Part shown: piece after piece, positions 1-8,950 of the stretch
Position numbering within the stretch: position 1 is the first letter of the stretch
Layout of the letters: each line of letters starts with the position of its first letter
DNA from: Candidatus Sulfopaludibacter sp. SbA3
GTDB taxonomy: Bacteria; Acidobacteriota; Vicinamibacteria; Vicinamibacterales; UBA2999
DNA: 64,000 nt
NCBI GenBank assembly: GCA_945903265.1
Contig: CAMDNQ010000003.1
Location: 62,001-126,000 of the forward strand
Reading direction: 5' to 3'
Position numbers and translations under genes: made by a program
Notes under the pieces: model-generated
Databases searched by the model: none
What the model was told of the DNA's origin: nothing
Seen by the model: the letters and a program-made list of their open reading frames with translations, nothing else

Positions 1-9
1 ACGAGTCCA

Positions 10-255
10 ATGCGGGAAGCGGAACGGAGAGACATCAGCACACGCGCCGCGGTCGTCCAGCGGGTGATCAACGGGGTCGTCCAGAACCCGAGCGTCACGC
101 TCACCGTCGAAACGCTGCAGAAGTGGCTGAATGTTCCGATGGAAGCCGCCCAGCGGATTCTCGAACGCCTCGCCTCTTCCGGCCTGGTGCGTGAGGTGCA
201 AAAGGGCGTCTGGGCCCGCGGCACGTGGCCGGGCGCGCAGCGCGACTGGTACTAG
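10..255 (+). CDS. small winged-helix-like protein, 5' end uncertain
   Basis: An 81-residue protein with no catalytic motif. Residues ~28-70 have the hydrophobic spacing of a small helix-turn-helix or winged-helix unit: a helix around LTVETLQKWLNVPM, a second helix around AAQRILERLASSGL, then a short basic strand ending in KGVWARG. The same pattern recurs in the protein at 22580-22822, so both may belong to one lineage-specific family. The reading frame stays open to the first base of the window, so the true start could lie outside it. No Shine-Dalgarno sequence is visible before the ATG. The DNA-binding role is inference from shape only; an origin as a domain fragment of a larger regulator is also possible. 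Confidence 0.55.
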   Translation: MREAERRDISTRAAVVQRVINGVVQNPSVTLTVETLQKWLNVPMEAAQRILERLASSGLVREVQKGVWARGTWPGAQRDWY

Positions 256-343
256 CGCCTCCGCCCCCGGGCGGCGCGATGATCCACGCTCAATCGAACA
301 ATTCCTGAATTCTGCGTCAGAAACGGCGCTGATGAGGGAACCT

Positions 344-850
344 GTGGTGAAATCACGCATGTTCCTTTTTGCAGCCGCCGTGGCAGCCGCGCTGATGACA
401 ACCGTCGCCGTGCATGCGCAGGAGCCGTTGAAGCTCCCGACGCAGCAGGAAACCCTCGCCAAGTGGCCCTGGTCGATCACCGTTCACCCCGCACCCTTCC
501 AGCAGCAGCGCGTGCAGTTCACGCTCAAGCCGACCGAGGGCATGGAATACAAGTACCGCCTCGAGAAGGGCGGGACGTTCCTCTACTCGTGGACGGCGTC
601 AAGCGACCTGTATTGGGAGCTGCACAGTGAACCCGAAGGGTCACCGCGAGGCTACGCGGAATTTTTCGATACCAACCAGGGCGCCGCGTCGCACGGGGCA
701 TACCAGGCGCCCTTCCCCGGGATCCACGGCTGGTGGTGGGAGAACAAGAGCGATCGCGAAGTGACGATCACGTTGTCGACCTCGGGCTTCTACACGGAGT
801 CGCGTGAGTTCCGACGCGGCCAGCCCGTCAAAATCACGCCCTTGAAATAG
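344..850 (+). CDS. secreted hypothetical protein
   Basis: I do not recognise the family. The GTG at 344 is preferred because GAGGGAA lies just upstream at 334-340; ATG codons at 332 and 359 are in frame. The N-terminus is basic (VKSR), followed by a hydrophobic stretch and a VHAQ cleavage site near residue 25, so the product is probably exported. The mature part (~140 residues) is rich in aromatic residues (LYSW, SDLYWELH, GWWWENK) and looks all-beta, like a small sandwich domain. The last 17 bases overlap the convergent PepSY gene on the other strand. The sequence supports export but not a function. Confidence 0.6.
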   Translation: MVKSRMFLFAAAVAAALMTTVAVHAQEPLKLPTQQETLAKWPWSITVHPAPFQQQRVQFTLKPTEGMEYKYRLEKGGTFLYSWTASSDLYWELHSEPEGSPRGYAEFFDTNQGAASHGAYQAPFPGIHGWWWENKSDREVTITLSTSGFYTESREFRRGQPVKITPLK

Positions 851-2318
851 CTCCAGTCAGAAATCGCCACGCAATAACGAGCGACGTGGCGCTCAGCGCC
901 AGGCCGCCGAGACTCAAGCCGACGATCAGCGGGTACCAGAGCCACGGCGTCTGATACAGCACCGGAAAATCGAGGCTGTGCAGCGACTGGTACAGCCACC
1001 GCTCCGCGCGGCTGCCCCGCACTTCCCCACCCACGATCGATCCGTCATTGGCGTTCAGGTACAGCCAGGTTTCGTCCGGATCGTCAAACTTCGCACGCAG
1101 AACCGGCAGAGGACGGTCACCGGTCCGGTCGTAGTAGTACGAGTCGTACGCGGTGAGCCATGCGATGTCGGCTGGCGGATGCCCTCCCATCGCCGCGGTG
1201 GCTGCAGCGACCAGCTCCTCCCGGCTGAACGACATGCGGGTACCAGCCGCGCCGCTCCCGGCGGACACCAGCACCTTCCTTCTGCCGTCGGACGCCGCAT
1301 AGAACGGCGTGCCCATGAACTGCACGAACTCGATCTCCCTCGGCTGAAGTGTCTTCTCGAATTCGCCGAGCGCCGCCGCCGGCGGCAGCGTGAAGCGGTC
1401 GAGCGCGACCCCCTCACCCCGAATGGCCTCGATCTGCACGCCACTCGGTCCCTGAGGGAACAGATCCCACGGCGTCATCGTCAGCAGGCCGCTGAATGTC
1501 CAGGTCAAGGTGATGGCACCGAACAACAGGCCGGCATAGTGGTGCCAGCGCAGCCATCCAACGTACGGCGACATCGATGTGGCGCGAAGAAACCGGCGGC
1601 TGACGGAAAACCGGTAGACGCCGATCAGGAGGCCAAGCATGCACAGGAGGCACCCGACGAGGGACCCGTACACGATCAAGTCGTTCCAGAGCGCCGCCCG
1701 GCCCGCGCGCAGCGGCGTGTAATAGAACCAGTGGATGACGGGGCCCGCGTACCCCCAGAACCGGGAGCTGCGATCAGTCTTCTGCACGACCTCGCCGGTC
1801 GCCTCCGCGATGTAGAGCTCCGTCGCTGCCGGGTCGCCCAGCGACACACGATGGAGCGCACCGGTCGCGTTGAATCTGTTCCCGATCGTCCATTGGTCCG
1901 GTTCGGTGCTCGATCCGATCCACCTCGCGGTTCCGCGGTGGTCAGGGAACAGCCCCCCGGCGATCCTCGCGGCGCCGTCTCCATCGACGCGGTCCACATA
2001 GGCGCCGTCCGCGGCCGAGACGGTCGCGGAGCCCGGGCCGACAATGAACCGGTAAACCGGGCGGCCGTCGACCGATGTGAGCAGCATCCGATCGGGAGTG
2101 CCGCCGAGGCCCGCAGCGTCGAACGCCTGCGCCGGCGTCAGGAGCACAGTGCGCGCGTCGAGCGCCGGCAGCCGGGCCAGGCGCTCCTGCGCCGAGTACT
2201 CGGGCATCCGCTTGAAGATCATCACGATGCCGGAGGCAAACCAGATCAGGAAGATGAGACAGAACGCGACCCCGAGGTACCGGTGAACGGCGATCAGTGA
2301 CGGCAGGATGCGTTTCAT
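834..2318 (-). CDS. PepSY domain-containing membrane protein
   Basis: A 494-residue protein of the PepSY-associated TM helix type. It opens with an R-Y-L-G motif in the first TM (LIAVHRYLGVAFCLIFLIWFASGIVMIF, residues ~8-35), typical of this family. A large extracytoplasmic PepSY-like part follows, then a central pair of TM segments (~residues 210-285, including RWHHYAGLLFGAITLTWTFSGL) and a final TM near the C-terminus. Family members accompany iron-siderophore uptake or act as membrane reductase-like proteins; no TonB receptor is adjacent here, so the substrate is unknown. It ends the minus-strand run that begins near 7.4 kb, 7 nt after the MBL gene. It overlaps the convergent secreted protein by 17 nt. 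Confidence 0.8.
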   Translation of the reverse strand: MKRILPSLIAVHRYLGVAFCLIFLIWFASGIVMIFKRMPEYSAQERLARLPALDARTVLLTPAQAFDAAGLGGTPDRMLLTSVDGRPVYRFIVGPGSATVSAADGAYVDRVDGDGAARIAGGLFPDHRGTARWIGSSTEPDQWTIGNRFNATGALHRVSLGDPAATELYIAEATGEVVQKTDRSSRFWGYAGPVIHWFYYTPLRAGRAALWNDLIVYGSLVGCLLCMLGLLIGVYRFSVSRRFLRATSMSPYVGWLRWHHYAGLLFGAITLTWTFSGLLTMTPWDLFPQGPSGVQIEAIRGEGVALDRFTLPPAAALGEFEKTLQPREIEFVQFMGTPFYAASDGRRKVLVSAGSGAAGTRMSFSREELVAAATAAMGGHPPADIAWLTAYDSYYYDRTGDRPLPVLRAKFDDPDETWLYLNANDGSIVGGEVRGSRAERWLYQSLHSLDFPVLYQTPWLWYPLIVGLSLGGLALSATSLVIAWRFLTGAISRA

Positions 2319-2325
2319 GCGGGGG

Positions 2326-3096
2326 CTATCGGCTCGCTGCTGCGAACGCCGAGAGCTGCGCCATCCCCTGTATGACCGCGGAATGCGCAGGAACGATGGC
2401 GGTCACGTTGGCGCCATCGGCCACCAGGCGCTGCTCGAGACGGACGAGCGACGCCTCGTTCTCGGCCTGGCTGTCGCTGAACACCCAGGGCGCCCCGATG
2501 AGCGTGCCGTCGCTTGCCGCGTCGGCCGAATCGCCCACGAACAGCAGGCCGTTCGCCAGATAGGCGGCGCTGCCGGCCGTATGACCGGGCACGGCGTAGA
2601 CGCGGAACGCCACCCCATTCAAGGTGACGACTTCCCCGTCCCGGAGCGCGCGCGTCACGGTGATGCCGGTCGGATTCACGGAAAACAGCCGCGGCAATGG
2701 ACCGCGCGCGCCGGTCCGCCCTTCAATCAGCGGCACTTCGTCCGCGAGCGCCAGCACTTCGGCATTCGGGAACTGCGCGACCCCCCCGATATGGTCCGGA
2801 TGTCCGTGCGTGAGAAAAATCGCCACGACGGCGCCGGGGCCGAGTTGTCGCCGTGAGAGCTCTCGGAGGATCGCCGCTCCCGTCGCGTCATTGCCGGCAT
2901 CGATGAGCGCCACGCGCCCCTCTCGAAGCGGGATGACCGCAACGCTGGAAAACCCGTCGACCACGACCCGCGCGCCGCCCACCTCACGACCGTCAGTGGG
3001 GCCCGAGCGTGACAGGAACGTAAACGCCAGGATCCCGATCACCGCAATCACCAGAACCAGTATCGCCAGCGCGATCAGTTTGAGTACTCGTGCCAC
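2326..3096 (-). CDS. MBL-fold metallo-hydrolase, membrane-anchored or secreted
   Basis: A metallo-beta-lactamase-fold hydrolase of ~256 residues. The zinc signature THGHPDH is at about residue 100, with further ligands expected in VPGHTAG and the C-terminal VPAHS segment; VGDSAD supplies the bridging Asp. An N-terminal hydrophobic stretch (LIALAILVLVIAVIGILAFTFL) is a TM anchor or uncleaved signal, so it acts outside the cytoplasm. I prefer GTG at 3096, which starts 4 nt after the aldo/keto reductase stop; ATG at 3129 would give a 29-nt overlap. The family covers thiolesterases, lactonases and others, so the substrate cannot be read from sequence. Confidence 0.8.
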   Translation of the reverse strand: MARVLKLIALAILVLVIAVIGILAFTFLSRSGPTDGREVGGARVVVDGFSSVAVIPLREGRVALIDAGNDATGAAILRELSRRQLGPGAVVAIFLTHGHPDHIGGVAQFPNAEVLALADEVPLIEGRTGARGPLPRLFSVNPTGITVTRALRDGEVVTLNGVAFRVYAVPGHTAGSAAYLANGLLFVGDSADAASDGTLIGAPWVFSDSQAENEASLVRLEQRLVADGANVTAIVPAHSAVIQGMAQLSAFAAASR

Positions 3097-3100
3097 GGTG

Positions 3101-3907
3101 TCACAACCTGCCGGCGAGGCCGGCGACATAGGAACGTTCGTCGGGTCCGAACCAGGGCGCCCGTCCTGCCTCGGCGTTACTCCTCATGTGCGACGCGCTG
3201 GACGTGGCAGGAATCGCCACGTGGCAGCGCGCATCGCTGAGGATCCATTTGAGCAGCGCCTGCGCCCACGTTCGAACGCCAAACGGTCGAAGCGGCGCGA
3301 TGGCGTCCGGCGGGACGTCCTGCCGGATGAGCCGACCCTGTCCGAGCGGGCGCATGATGATAACGCCCAGACCGAGTTCCGCGGCGGCGGGGAGAATCTC
3401 CTCCTCCACCGTCCGCTCCAGCGGGTTGTACGGCACCTGCACGGCACCCACGCGCGGATCCTGCATCGCCTTCCGCAGCTCGCCAAACGCGCCGGCACTG
3501 TAATGCGTCAGACCCACCACCTTGACGGCGCCGCGCATGCGCCATCGATCGAGCTGATCCAGCCGGCGCGGCCACGCCGCGAGGTTATGAACCTGGTAGA
3601 CGTCAACCCGGCCTCCGAAGAATCCGAGCGCCGCCTCGATCTGCCGCTCCGCCTCGTCGTCACCCGTTGCCCAGAGCTTGGTCGCGACAATCGCGTCATC
3701 GCGGCGGCCGGCCAGCGTTGCGCCGAGCACGCGCTCGGCTTCCCCGTACATGGGAGAAGAATCAAAGAAGGTGCCGGTCTCGAAGGCAGCATCGGTCACG
3801 TGGCGGCGCTCCGCCGCCGCAGCGCCGCGGACGTCGAATGTCTGCCAGGTGCCCATGCCAATGACGGGCACCTCGAGGCCGGTCCGGCCGAAGGGACGCC
3901 GCTCCAT
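3101..3907 (-). CDS. aldo/keto reductase
   Basis: A 268-residue member of the aldo/keto reductase superfamily, NADPH-dependent enzymes with a TIM barrel. The start MERRPFGRTGLEVPVIGMGTW is the classic first strand. The catalytic Asp and Tyr are in the FFDSSPMYGEAE segment (~residues 48-58), the Lys in VATKLW, and the His in YQVHNLA. The C-terminal NADPH-binding loop is shorter than usual, and the total is a little short of the typical 300 residues. Its ATG overlaps the TGA of the upstream membrane protein by one base (TGATG), so translation is probably coupled. Substrate unknown. Confidence 0.88.
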   Translation of the reverse strand: MERRPFGRTGLEVPVIGMGTWQTFDVRGAAAAERRHVTDAAFETGTFFDSSPMYGEAERVLGATLAGRRDDAIVATKLWATGDDEAERQIEAALGFFGGRVDVYQVHNLAAWPRRLDQLDRWRMRGAVKVVGLTHYSAGAFGELRKAMQDPRVGAVQVPYNPLERTVEEEILPAAAELGLGVIIMRPLGQGRLIRQDVPPDAIAPLRPFGVRTWAQALLKWILSDARCHVAIPATSSASHMRSNAEAGRAPWFGPDERSYVAGLAGRL

Positions 3908-6147
3908 CAGGGTGGAGACAGGTCGAATTCGTCGCGCGGAAAGAGATCCGTATTCAGCTCCCCGAGTGTCGAGCGATCGAAATCCGGACCGAATCGCACG
4001 GGCATGTCGGGCAGGTATGCCTGCATCAACTGCACGATGTCGATGCCGGCGCGTGCGTAATGATCGCGAACCCGCGGATCCGCCAGGCGCGCCTCCATAC
4101 CAGCCCGATCGACAGCGAGCGGCTCATTGCTGCCGAGCATGATGCCCGGCAGGCTCACGACATACGGGAAGACGCTGATGAAGGTGTCGTGGATGCGGCG
4201 CGTCGGTGCCCACGTGGCCGCCACGCCGCCAGGCTTCAATCTGTTTTTTACGAGCGTGAAATAGGCGTCCGAATACAGGTTTCCCGAATACGCGCTGGTC
4301 GGCCGAAGTGCGTCTGCCTCGATCACGTCGAATTTCTGCGTGGAGCGCAGCAGGTAGGCACGGCCGTCACCCGAGACATGTTCCAGCCGTGGATCGTTGA
4401 GGAGTCCCTGCAATCCCGGATAGGGATCGCGCTCCGCCAGTGCGCGCAGCGTGACGAGCTGCGATCCGATGATCTCGATACAGATCACCCGCGTCGTGTC
4501 GGGGCGTCCGGCCGCGGCGTACACCGTGTCGCCCGATCCGAGGCCAATAATCGCGACGTCACGAGGGTTCGGATGCACGAGCACGGGCAGCGCCCCCAGC
4601 GCGGTGTGGATGTCGCCATACGGCAGCGCGCTCTGTCCGACGCCGTTGACGAAGACAACCTTGCGTCCCCGGAAGTCGGCGCTGCTGGCCGTGATCACCG
4701 AGAGGCCAGAATTGTCCTCCGCAAAGACGACGCGCTCGGGCGACGTGCCGTGCAGCCGCGACCAGAGCACCCGCGAGTCCGGCATCGCGATCGCGATCGC
4801 GAACATGCCGAGCACAGCCGCCGTCGCGGGCGCCCGGCCCCGGTGGCGAAGTGCGAACCACATGAAGACCGCGCTCGCCACCGCGAGCAGTTTGAGCGTG
4901 CCGGCGGCGCCCACGCTGTCGAGCAGCCACCACCCCGTGATGACGGTCCCCACGATGCTGCCGGTGATGTTCGCGAGCAGTAGTCCCCCGACGCGTCGTC
5001 CCAGGCTCCGCTCGTCGTCCTGGACGACCCGCTGCAGGATCGGGAACGAACAACCCATGAGGAATGTGGGTGGCACCACGAGCAGCATCGGCAGGAGGAC
5101 GTACAGGCGGATGAAGGTCGCGGGCATCGTTCCGGATCTGAATGCCTCGAGGCTCTCGCGGATGTTCAGCGGCTCGTAGGCTCCGAAATACCCGGCGAAC
5201 GTTCGGATCTCGCCCGAGGCTCCCACGAACAGCGCGAGCAGCACTGCCGCAGACACCCCCGCGCCCGCCTGCACGGCAAAGAACGCGCGAGCCGGGTTGC
5301 GCAGGCGCGCGGCGAGCGCGCTGCCGGCTACGGCGCCCAGACCGATCCCCGCCAGGTAGAGCGTCAACAGCGTTCCGAAGGTGAAGGCGGTCGACTTCGC
5401 CATCACGCCAAGCAGCCGGAACCAGACGATCTCGTATGAGAGCGCGATGAACCCCGAAAACGCGTAGATGCCCAGCCAGAACGCAAAGGCGCGGCCTTCC
5501 CCTGACACCCGTGGCGCGAGAGGTCCCTCCGCTTTCTCTGGGGACAGACGGACCACCAGCGGGAGGACAAGAGCGGCACACACGAGATTCAGCACGGCGC
5601 CGATGCGCAGGCTTCCGTCGAGGCCGAGCCATGGCAGCAGGCCCCACGTCGCGACGACCGCCCCGCAGGCGGCGCCGAGGGTGTTGAATCCGTAGAGGGC
5701 GCCGATATGACTTGCCGCGCGGTCCATGCGATCGGTCACCGCGCGCGCAAGCAGCGGCAGCGAGGCGCCCATGAAGAACGTCGGCCACAGGAGACTGACA
5801 AACAGAACGGCGGCGACCAGGCCGGGGCCCAGATCCATCGGGCCCAGCCGTTCGTACAGCACGCCGTAGTAGAGCCACGCGCTGATGCCGCCGAACAGGC
5901 CGACGGCGGTTTCCGCGCCCGCAAAGAGCATCAGGCTCGTTCGTCGCGAAACGCGGTCGGCCACGATGCCGCCCGCAAGGTTCCCGATCCCGAGGCCCGC
6001 CATGAACGCGGCCACGATGACGGTGGCCGAATACACATCGGCGCCGGAGAAGATGGCGAGCAGCCGCTGCCAGATCACCTGGTACAGCAGCGCGGCAAAT
6101 CCGGATGCGAAGAAGACTGCGAGCGTGAGAAGGACGGTCGGCGTCAC
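3907..6147 (-). CDS. membrane protein fused to spermidine synthase-like domain
   Basis: A 746-residue fusion. Residues ~1-470 contain about a dozen hydrophobic helices with MFS-like charged loops (GGIVADRVSRRTSLML). Residues ~480-740 form a Rossmann methyltransferase-like domain of the spermidine synthase type: GLGSGDTVYAAAG as the AdoMet-type glycine loop, ICIEII as the acidic end of strand 2, SGDGRAYL and FDVIEADALRP as the positions that hold catalytic Asp in true SpeE. The acidic residues are partly kept, so activity is possible but unproven. Families like this are usually annotated as fused MFS/spermidine synthase with no known substrate. It overlaps the upstream EEP gene by ATGA. speA lies 40 kb away. 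Confidence 0.82.
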   Translation of the reverse strand: MTPTVLLTLAVFFASGFAALLYQVIWQRLLAIFSGADVYSATVIVAAFMAGLGIGNLAGGIVADRVSRRTSLMLFAGAETAVGLFGGISAWLYYGVLYERLGPMDLGPGLVAAVLFVSLLWPTFFMGASLPLLARAVTDRMDRAASHIGALYGFNTLGAACGAVVATWGLLPWLGLDGSLRIGAVLNLVCAALVLPLVVRLSPEKAEGPLAPRVSGEGRAFAFWLGIYAFSGFIALSYEIVWFRLLGVMAKSTAFTFGTLLTLYLAGIGLGAVAGSALAARLRNPARAFFAVQAGAGVSAAVLLALFVGASGEIRTFAGYFGAYEPLNIRESLEAFRSGTMPATFIRLYVLLPMLLVVPPTFLMGCSFPILQRVVQDDERSLGRRVGGLLLANITGSIVGTVITGWWLLDSVGAAGTLKLLAVASAVFMWFALRHRGRAPATAAVLGMFAIAIAMPDSRVLWSRLHGTSPERVVFAEDNSGLSVITASSADFRGRKVVFVNGVGQSALPYGDIHTALGALPVLVHPNPRDVAIIGLGSGDTVYAAAGRPDTTRVICIEIIGSQLVTLRALAERDPYPGLQGLLNDPRLEHVSGDGRAYLLRSTQKFDVIEADALRPTSAYSGNLYSDAYFTLVKNRLKPGGVAATWAPTRRIHDTFISVFPYVVSLPGIMLGSNEPLAVDRAGMEARLADPRVRDHYARAGIDIVQLMQAYLPDMPVRFGPDFDRSTLGELNTDLFPRDEFDLSPP

Positions 6148-6887
6148 ACGTCGAGTTGTGCCATCAGGGGGAGGTGGTCGGAGGCATCAGGCGCCGGCGG
6201 CGTGCTGACAACGGTACACGAATAGACATTCGGCATGCAGCCGGCCGGCAGAAACAGGTAGTCGAGGCGAATGTGAGGATCACGCGCGGAGAACGTGTTC
6301 CCGACGAGATCCGGCTGCAGGTGGCGGAACACGTCCACATACCCGGCATCGAGGACCGTTTGGATCGTCCGCCACCGGATCTGACCTCCACTGAGCCAGA
6401 CCAGCGCGCGCAACCGATGCGGGAGCTTGGCGACATCGAGCACCGCGCCCGGCGCGAGCGTATTGAAGTCGCCGACGAGCGCATGCGGCCCGACTTGCCG
6501 CTGCGCGATCGCCCCGAGCAGCGCGCGCAGCTCGTAGAGGCGGCGGCGCTCGGTCCAGGCCGCATGCACGGCACTCAGGTGCACCCCGAAGATGCGCCAG
6601 GCACTCTCAGCCGGCACAATCTCGATGAACGCGTGCCGCGACAGGCGCGGCTTGCGCCATTCGACGTGCGCCACCGGCACGCGGCTCATGAACCCGAGCG
6701 ACTCCCCGCGCTTCGATCCGCACTGGGCCATCCCCGTCTCGCCGGCGACGCGCTCGATGACAGCCGGCTTGGTGGCCTCCTGGAAGACGACGAGGTCGGG
6801 CTGCACGGTGTTCACGACCGCCGCCAGCGCAGCCTCGCGGCCCGAGCCGCCGTACCGGATGTTGTACGACAGCACGCGCAGCTTCAC
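6144..6887 (-). CDS. endonuclease/exonuclease/phosphatase family protein
   Basis: A 247-residue EEP-fold metal-dependent phosphodiesterase or phosphatase. Fold hallmarks are in order: LSYNIRYGG at the N-terminus, VVFQEA with the metal-binding Glu (~residue 37), FGVHLSAVH, GDFNTLAPG (Asp-Asn pair, ~residue 137), RLDYLFL and the C-terminal SDHLPL with the catalytic His. No signal peptide is seen, so it is cytoplasmic. It overlaps both neighbours by 4 nt (ATGA at 6144 and 6884), implying a coupled operon with the nucleotidyltransferase upstream and the SpeE-like membrane protein downstream. Substrate (DNA, lipid head group or inositol phosphate) cannot be told apart from sequence. Confidence 0.88.
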   Translation of the reverse strand: MKLRVLSYNIRYGGSGREAALAAVVNTVQPDLVVFQEATKPAVIERVAGETGMAQCGSKRGESLGFMSRVPVAHVEWRKPRLSRHAFIEIVPAESAWRIFGVHLSAVHAAWTERRRLYELRALLGAIAQRQVGPHALVGDFNTLAPGAVLDVAKLPHRLRALVWLSGGQIRWRTIQTVLDAGYVDVFRHLQPDLVGNTFSARDPHIRLDYLFLPAGCMPNVYSCTVVSTPPAPDASDHLPLMAQLDV

Positions 6888-7402
6888 GCGTTGTCCGATT
6901 TCGCAATGAGCGTGAGATACGGCTGGTCGAGCATCCCGCCACGAAACTGAATGACGAGCTCTCGCGATGCCTGGATATTCACGGGCCGTCCGGTCAGTGT
7001 CATCAGCGTCTCACGCAGCGGAATGAGGTCGGGCGCGATGTCCGGATCATCATCCGACACCGGCCGGGTGTGCAGGCCCGGCACGAAGAACCCGGTCACG
7101 GTAAACAGCCCGATCACCGCGTCGCCGACCAGCGTCAGATCCAGATCGCTCGTACCGGGACCATCGGCGTCGAACGGGGCGCCGTCGCGCCAGCGCACCC
7201 CTGTCACGGCGCTGCCGCGGAGAATGACGGCGGTGCCGGGCGGGATCTCCTGCCTGATCAGCCGGCAGAAGTCATCGAAGCGCTCGGCGTTGCCGCCGAA
7301 AGCAAGGCGAATGACGTTCTGTCGCTTCTCGGCGTCGGTGAGCCCACCCTGCACCACTGCGTCGCCCGATGGCGCGGCGGACCGATCGGTTTCGTCGGTC
7401 AT
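6884..7402 (-). CDS. nucleotidyltransferase-fold protein
   Basis: I place the start at the ATG at 7402 (MTDETD), giving 172 residues; the frame extends further upstream but would run into the divergent gene at 7441. Residues ~55-85 read VILRGSAVTG followed by SDLDLTLVGD, the G-S then D-x-D pattern of the polymerase-beta-like nucleotidyltransferase fold with two metal-binding Asp residues. The remainder (LHTRPVSDDDPDIAPDLIPLR) is not family-diagnostic. It is first in a run of ATGA-overlapping genes on the minus strand. The target (nucleotide, antibiotic or protein) is unknown. Confidence 0.65.
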   Translation of the reverse strand: MTDETDRSAAPSGDAVVQGGLTDAEKRQNVIRLAFGGNAERFDDFCRLIRQEIPPGTAVILRGSAVTGVRWRDGAPFDADGPGTSDLDLTLVGDAVIGLFTVTGFFVPGLHTRPVSDDDPDIAPDLIPLRETLMTLTGRPVNIQASRELVIQFRGGMLDQPYLTLIAKSDNA

Positions 7403-7440
7403 CCCGGTAACATCCGGCGTGTCGTCGTCGTAATCCACCT

Positions 7441-8529
7441 GTGCGTCTCGTATCCGTGGCGATCGCGATCGCGCTCCTGATCCAGTTTCCTCAACACATC
7501 GATGCGCAGAACGGCGGGCCGCCCGCACGGGTCGAGCTCCAGTCCGCGCCGCTGCTGGCCCTGCCTGGCGAGGTCGATAGCAACAGCCCTGCCGTCTGGG
7601 AGCGGATTGGCGGACGCAATTTCCTGTTCGTCATGACGTCCATGTCGGGACAACCCTGGCGCTCCTGGGGCCGCGCACTGACGGGCCTCGGCGCGCCCGA
7701 GCCGATGCGCCTGGGTGACTGGCCGGAAGGCGGCATCTGGATGGAGGCGGTCGTCCAGGACGACGCGGGCACGTGGTACGGCTACTACCACAACGAGGTG
7801 CCCCCGGAAATGTGTCGGTCCGCCGGCTCCAAGGTGCTCCCGCGCATCGGCGCGGCGCGATCGGTGGACCAGGGCGCGACGTGGCAGCCGCTCGGCCTCA
7901 TTCTGGAAGCGCCACCGCGGAGCTACGACTGCACGACCGGCAACACCTACTTCGTGGGCGGCGTGGGCGACTTCTCCGTCCAGCTTGATCGGGACTCGCG
8001 CGATCTGTACTTCTTCTACTCGCTGTATCTCAGGGCGCAAGGGCAGCAGGGGGTCGGCGTGGCGCGCCTCGCGTGGGCCGATCGCGATGAGCCGAGCGGC
8101 AAGATCACGATCTGGCGCAACCGCGCGTGGCTGCCCGCCACGGGCGTCGGCACCAACCCGCCGCGATGGAACTATCCCGCGGCCTCTCCGATCTTCCCCG
8201 CCGTTGAATCGTGGCATGACGACGACCGTGCCGCGGATGCGTTCTGGGGGCCGTCGGTGCACTGGAATACCTACCTGTCGAAATACGTCATGCTGCTGAA
8301 TCGCACGAAGGATGTGGACTTCGCGCAGGAAGGGATCTACGTATCGCTGGCCACCGGGCTCGACGACCCGCTGCAATGGTCAGCACCGTCAAAGATCCTC
8401 AACGGCGGACGATGGTACCCCCAGGTGATGGGTATCGAGACCGGCACCGGCACCGACAAGTCGGCCGGTGAAGTCGCCCGATTCTACATGTCCGGCCGCT
8501 CGCAGCACCTCATTCGCTTCATCCGCTGA
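7441..8529 (+). CDS. secreted beta-propeller (glycosidase-like) protein
   Basis: A 362-residue exported protein. The GTG start is followed by a signal peptide (VSVAIAIALLIQFP...IDAQ, cut near residue 23). The mature chain has repeated beta-strand blocks with Asp/Trp-rich turns (WMEAVVQDDAGTWYGYYHNE, SVDQGATWQPLG, PSVHWNTYLSKYVMLLNR, GIYVSLATGLDDPLQWS), the layout of five-bladed propellers in sialidase or GH43-like proteins and DUF4185 relatives. SVDQGATW resembles an Asp-box. Catalytic residues cannot be assigned. It starts 38 bp from the divergent nucleotidyltransferase start, so both genes share one short promoter region. Confidence 0.7.
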   Translation: MRLVSVAIAIALLIQFPQHIDAQNGGPPARVELQSAPLLALPGEVDSNSPAVWERIGGRNFLFVMTSMSGQPWRSWGRALTGLGAPEPMRLGDWPEGGIWMEAVVQDDAGTWYGYYHNEVPPEMCRSAGSKVLPRIGAARSVDQGATWQPLGLILEAPPRSYDCTTGNTYFVGGVGDFSVQLDRDSRDLYFFYSLYLRAQGQQGVGVARLAWADRDEPSGKITIWRNRAWLPATGVGTNPPRWNYPAASPIFPAVESWHDDDRAADAFWGPSVHWNTYLSKYVMLLNRTKDVDFAQEGIYVSLATGLDDPLQWSAPSKILNGGRWYPQVMGIETGTGTDKSAGEVARFYMSGRSQHLIRFIR

Positions 8530-8574
8530 CCGCGGACTATTCCGGAACCGGCCGTTTGTTGTAAGCTCAACGGA

Positions 8575-8946
<372 letters not shown>

Positions 8947-8950
8947 CCAG

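Noticed and set aside
978-2300. 440-residue open frame antisense to the PepSY gene
   Set aside because: Arg/Pro/Gln-rich composition typical of GC-rich antisense frames; the minus-strand gene has clear TM segments and family motifs.
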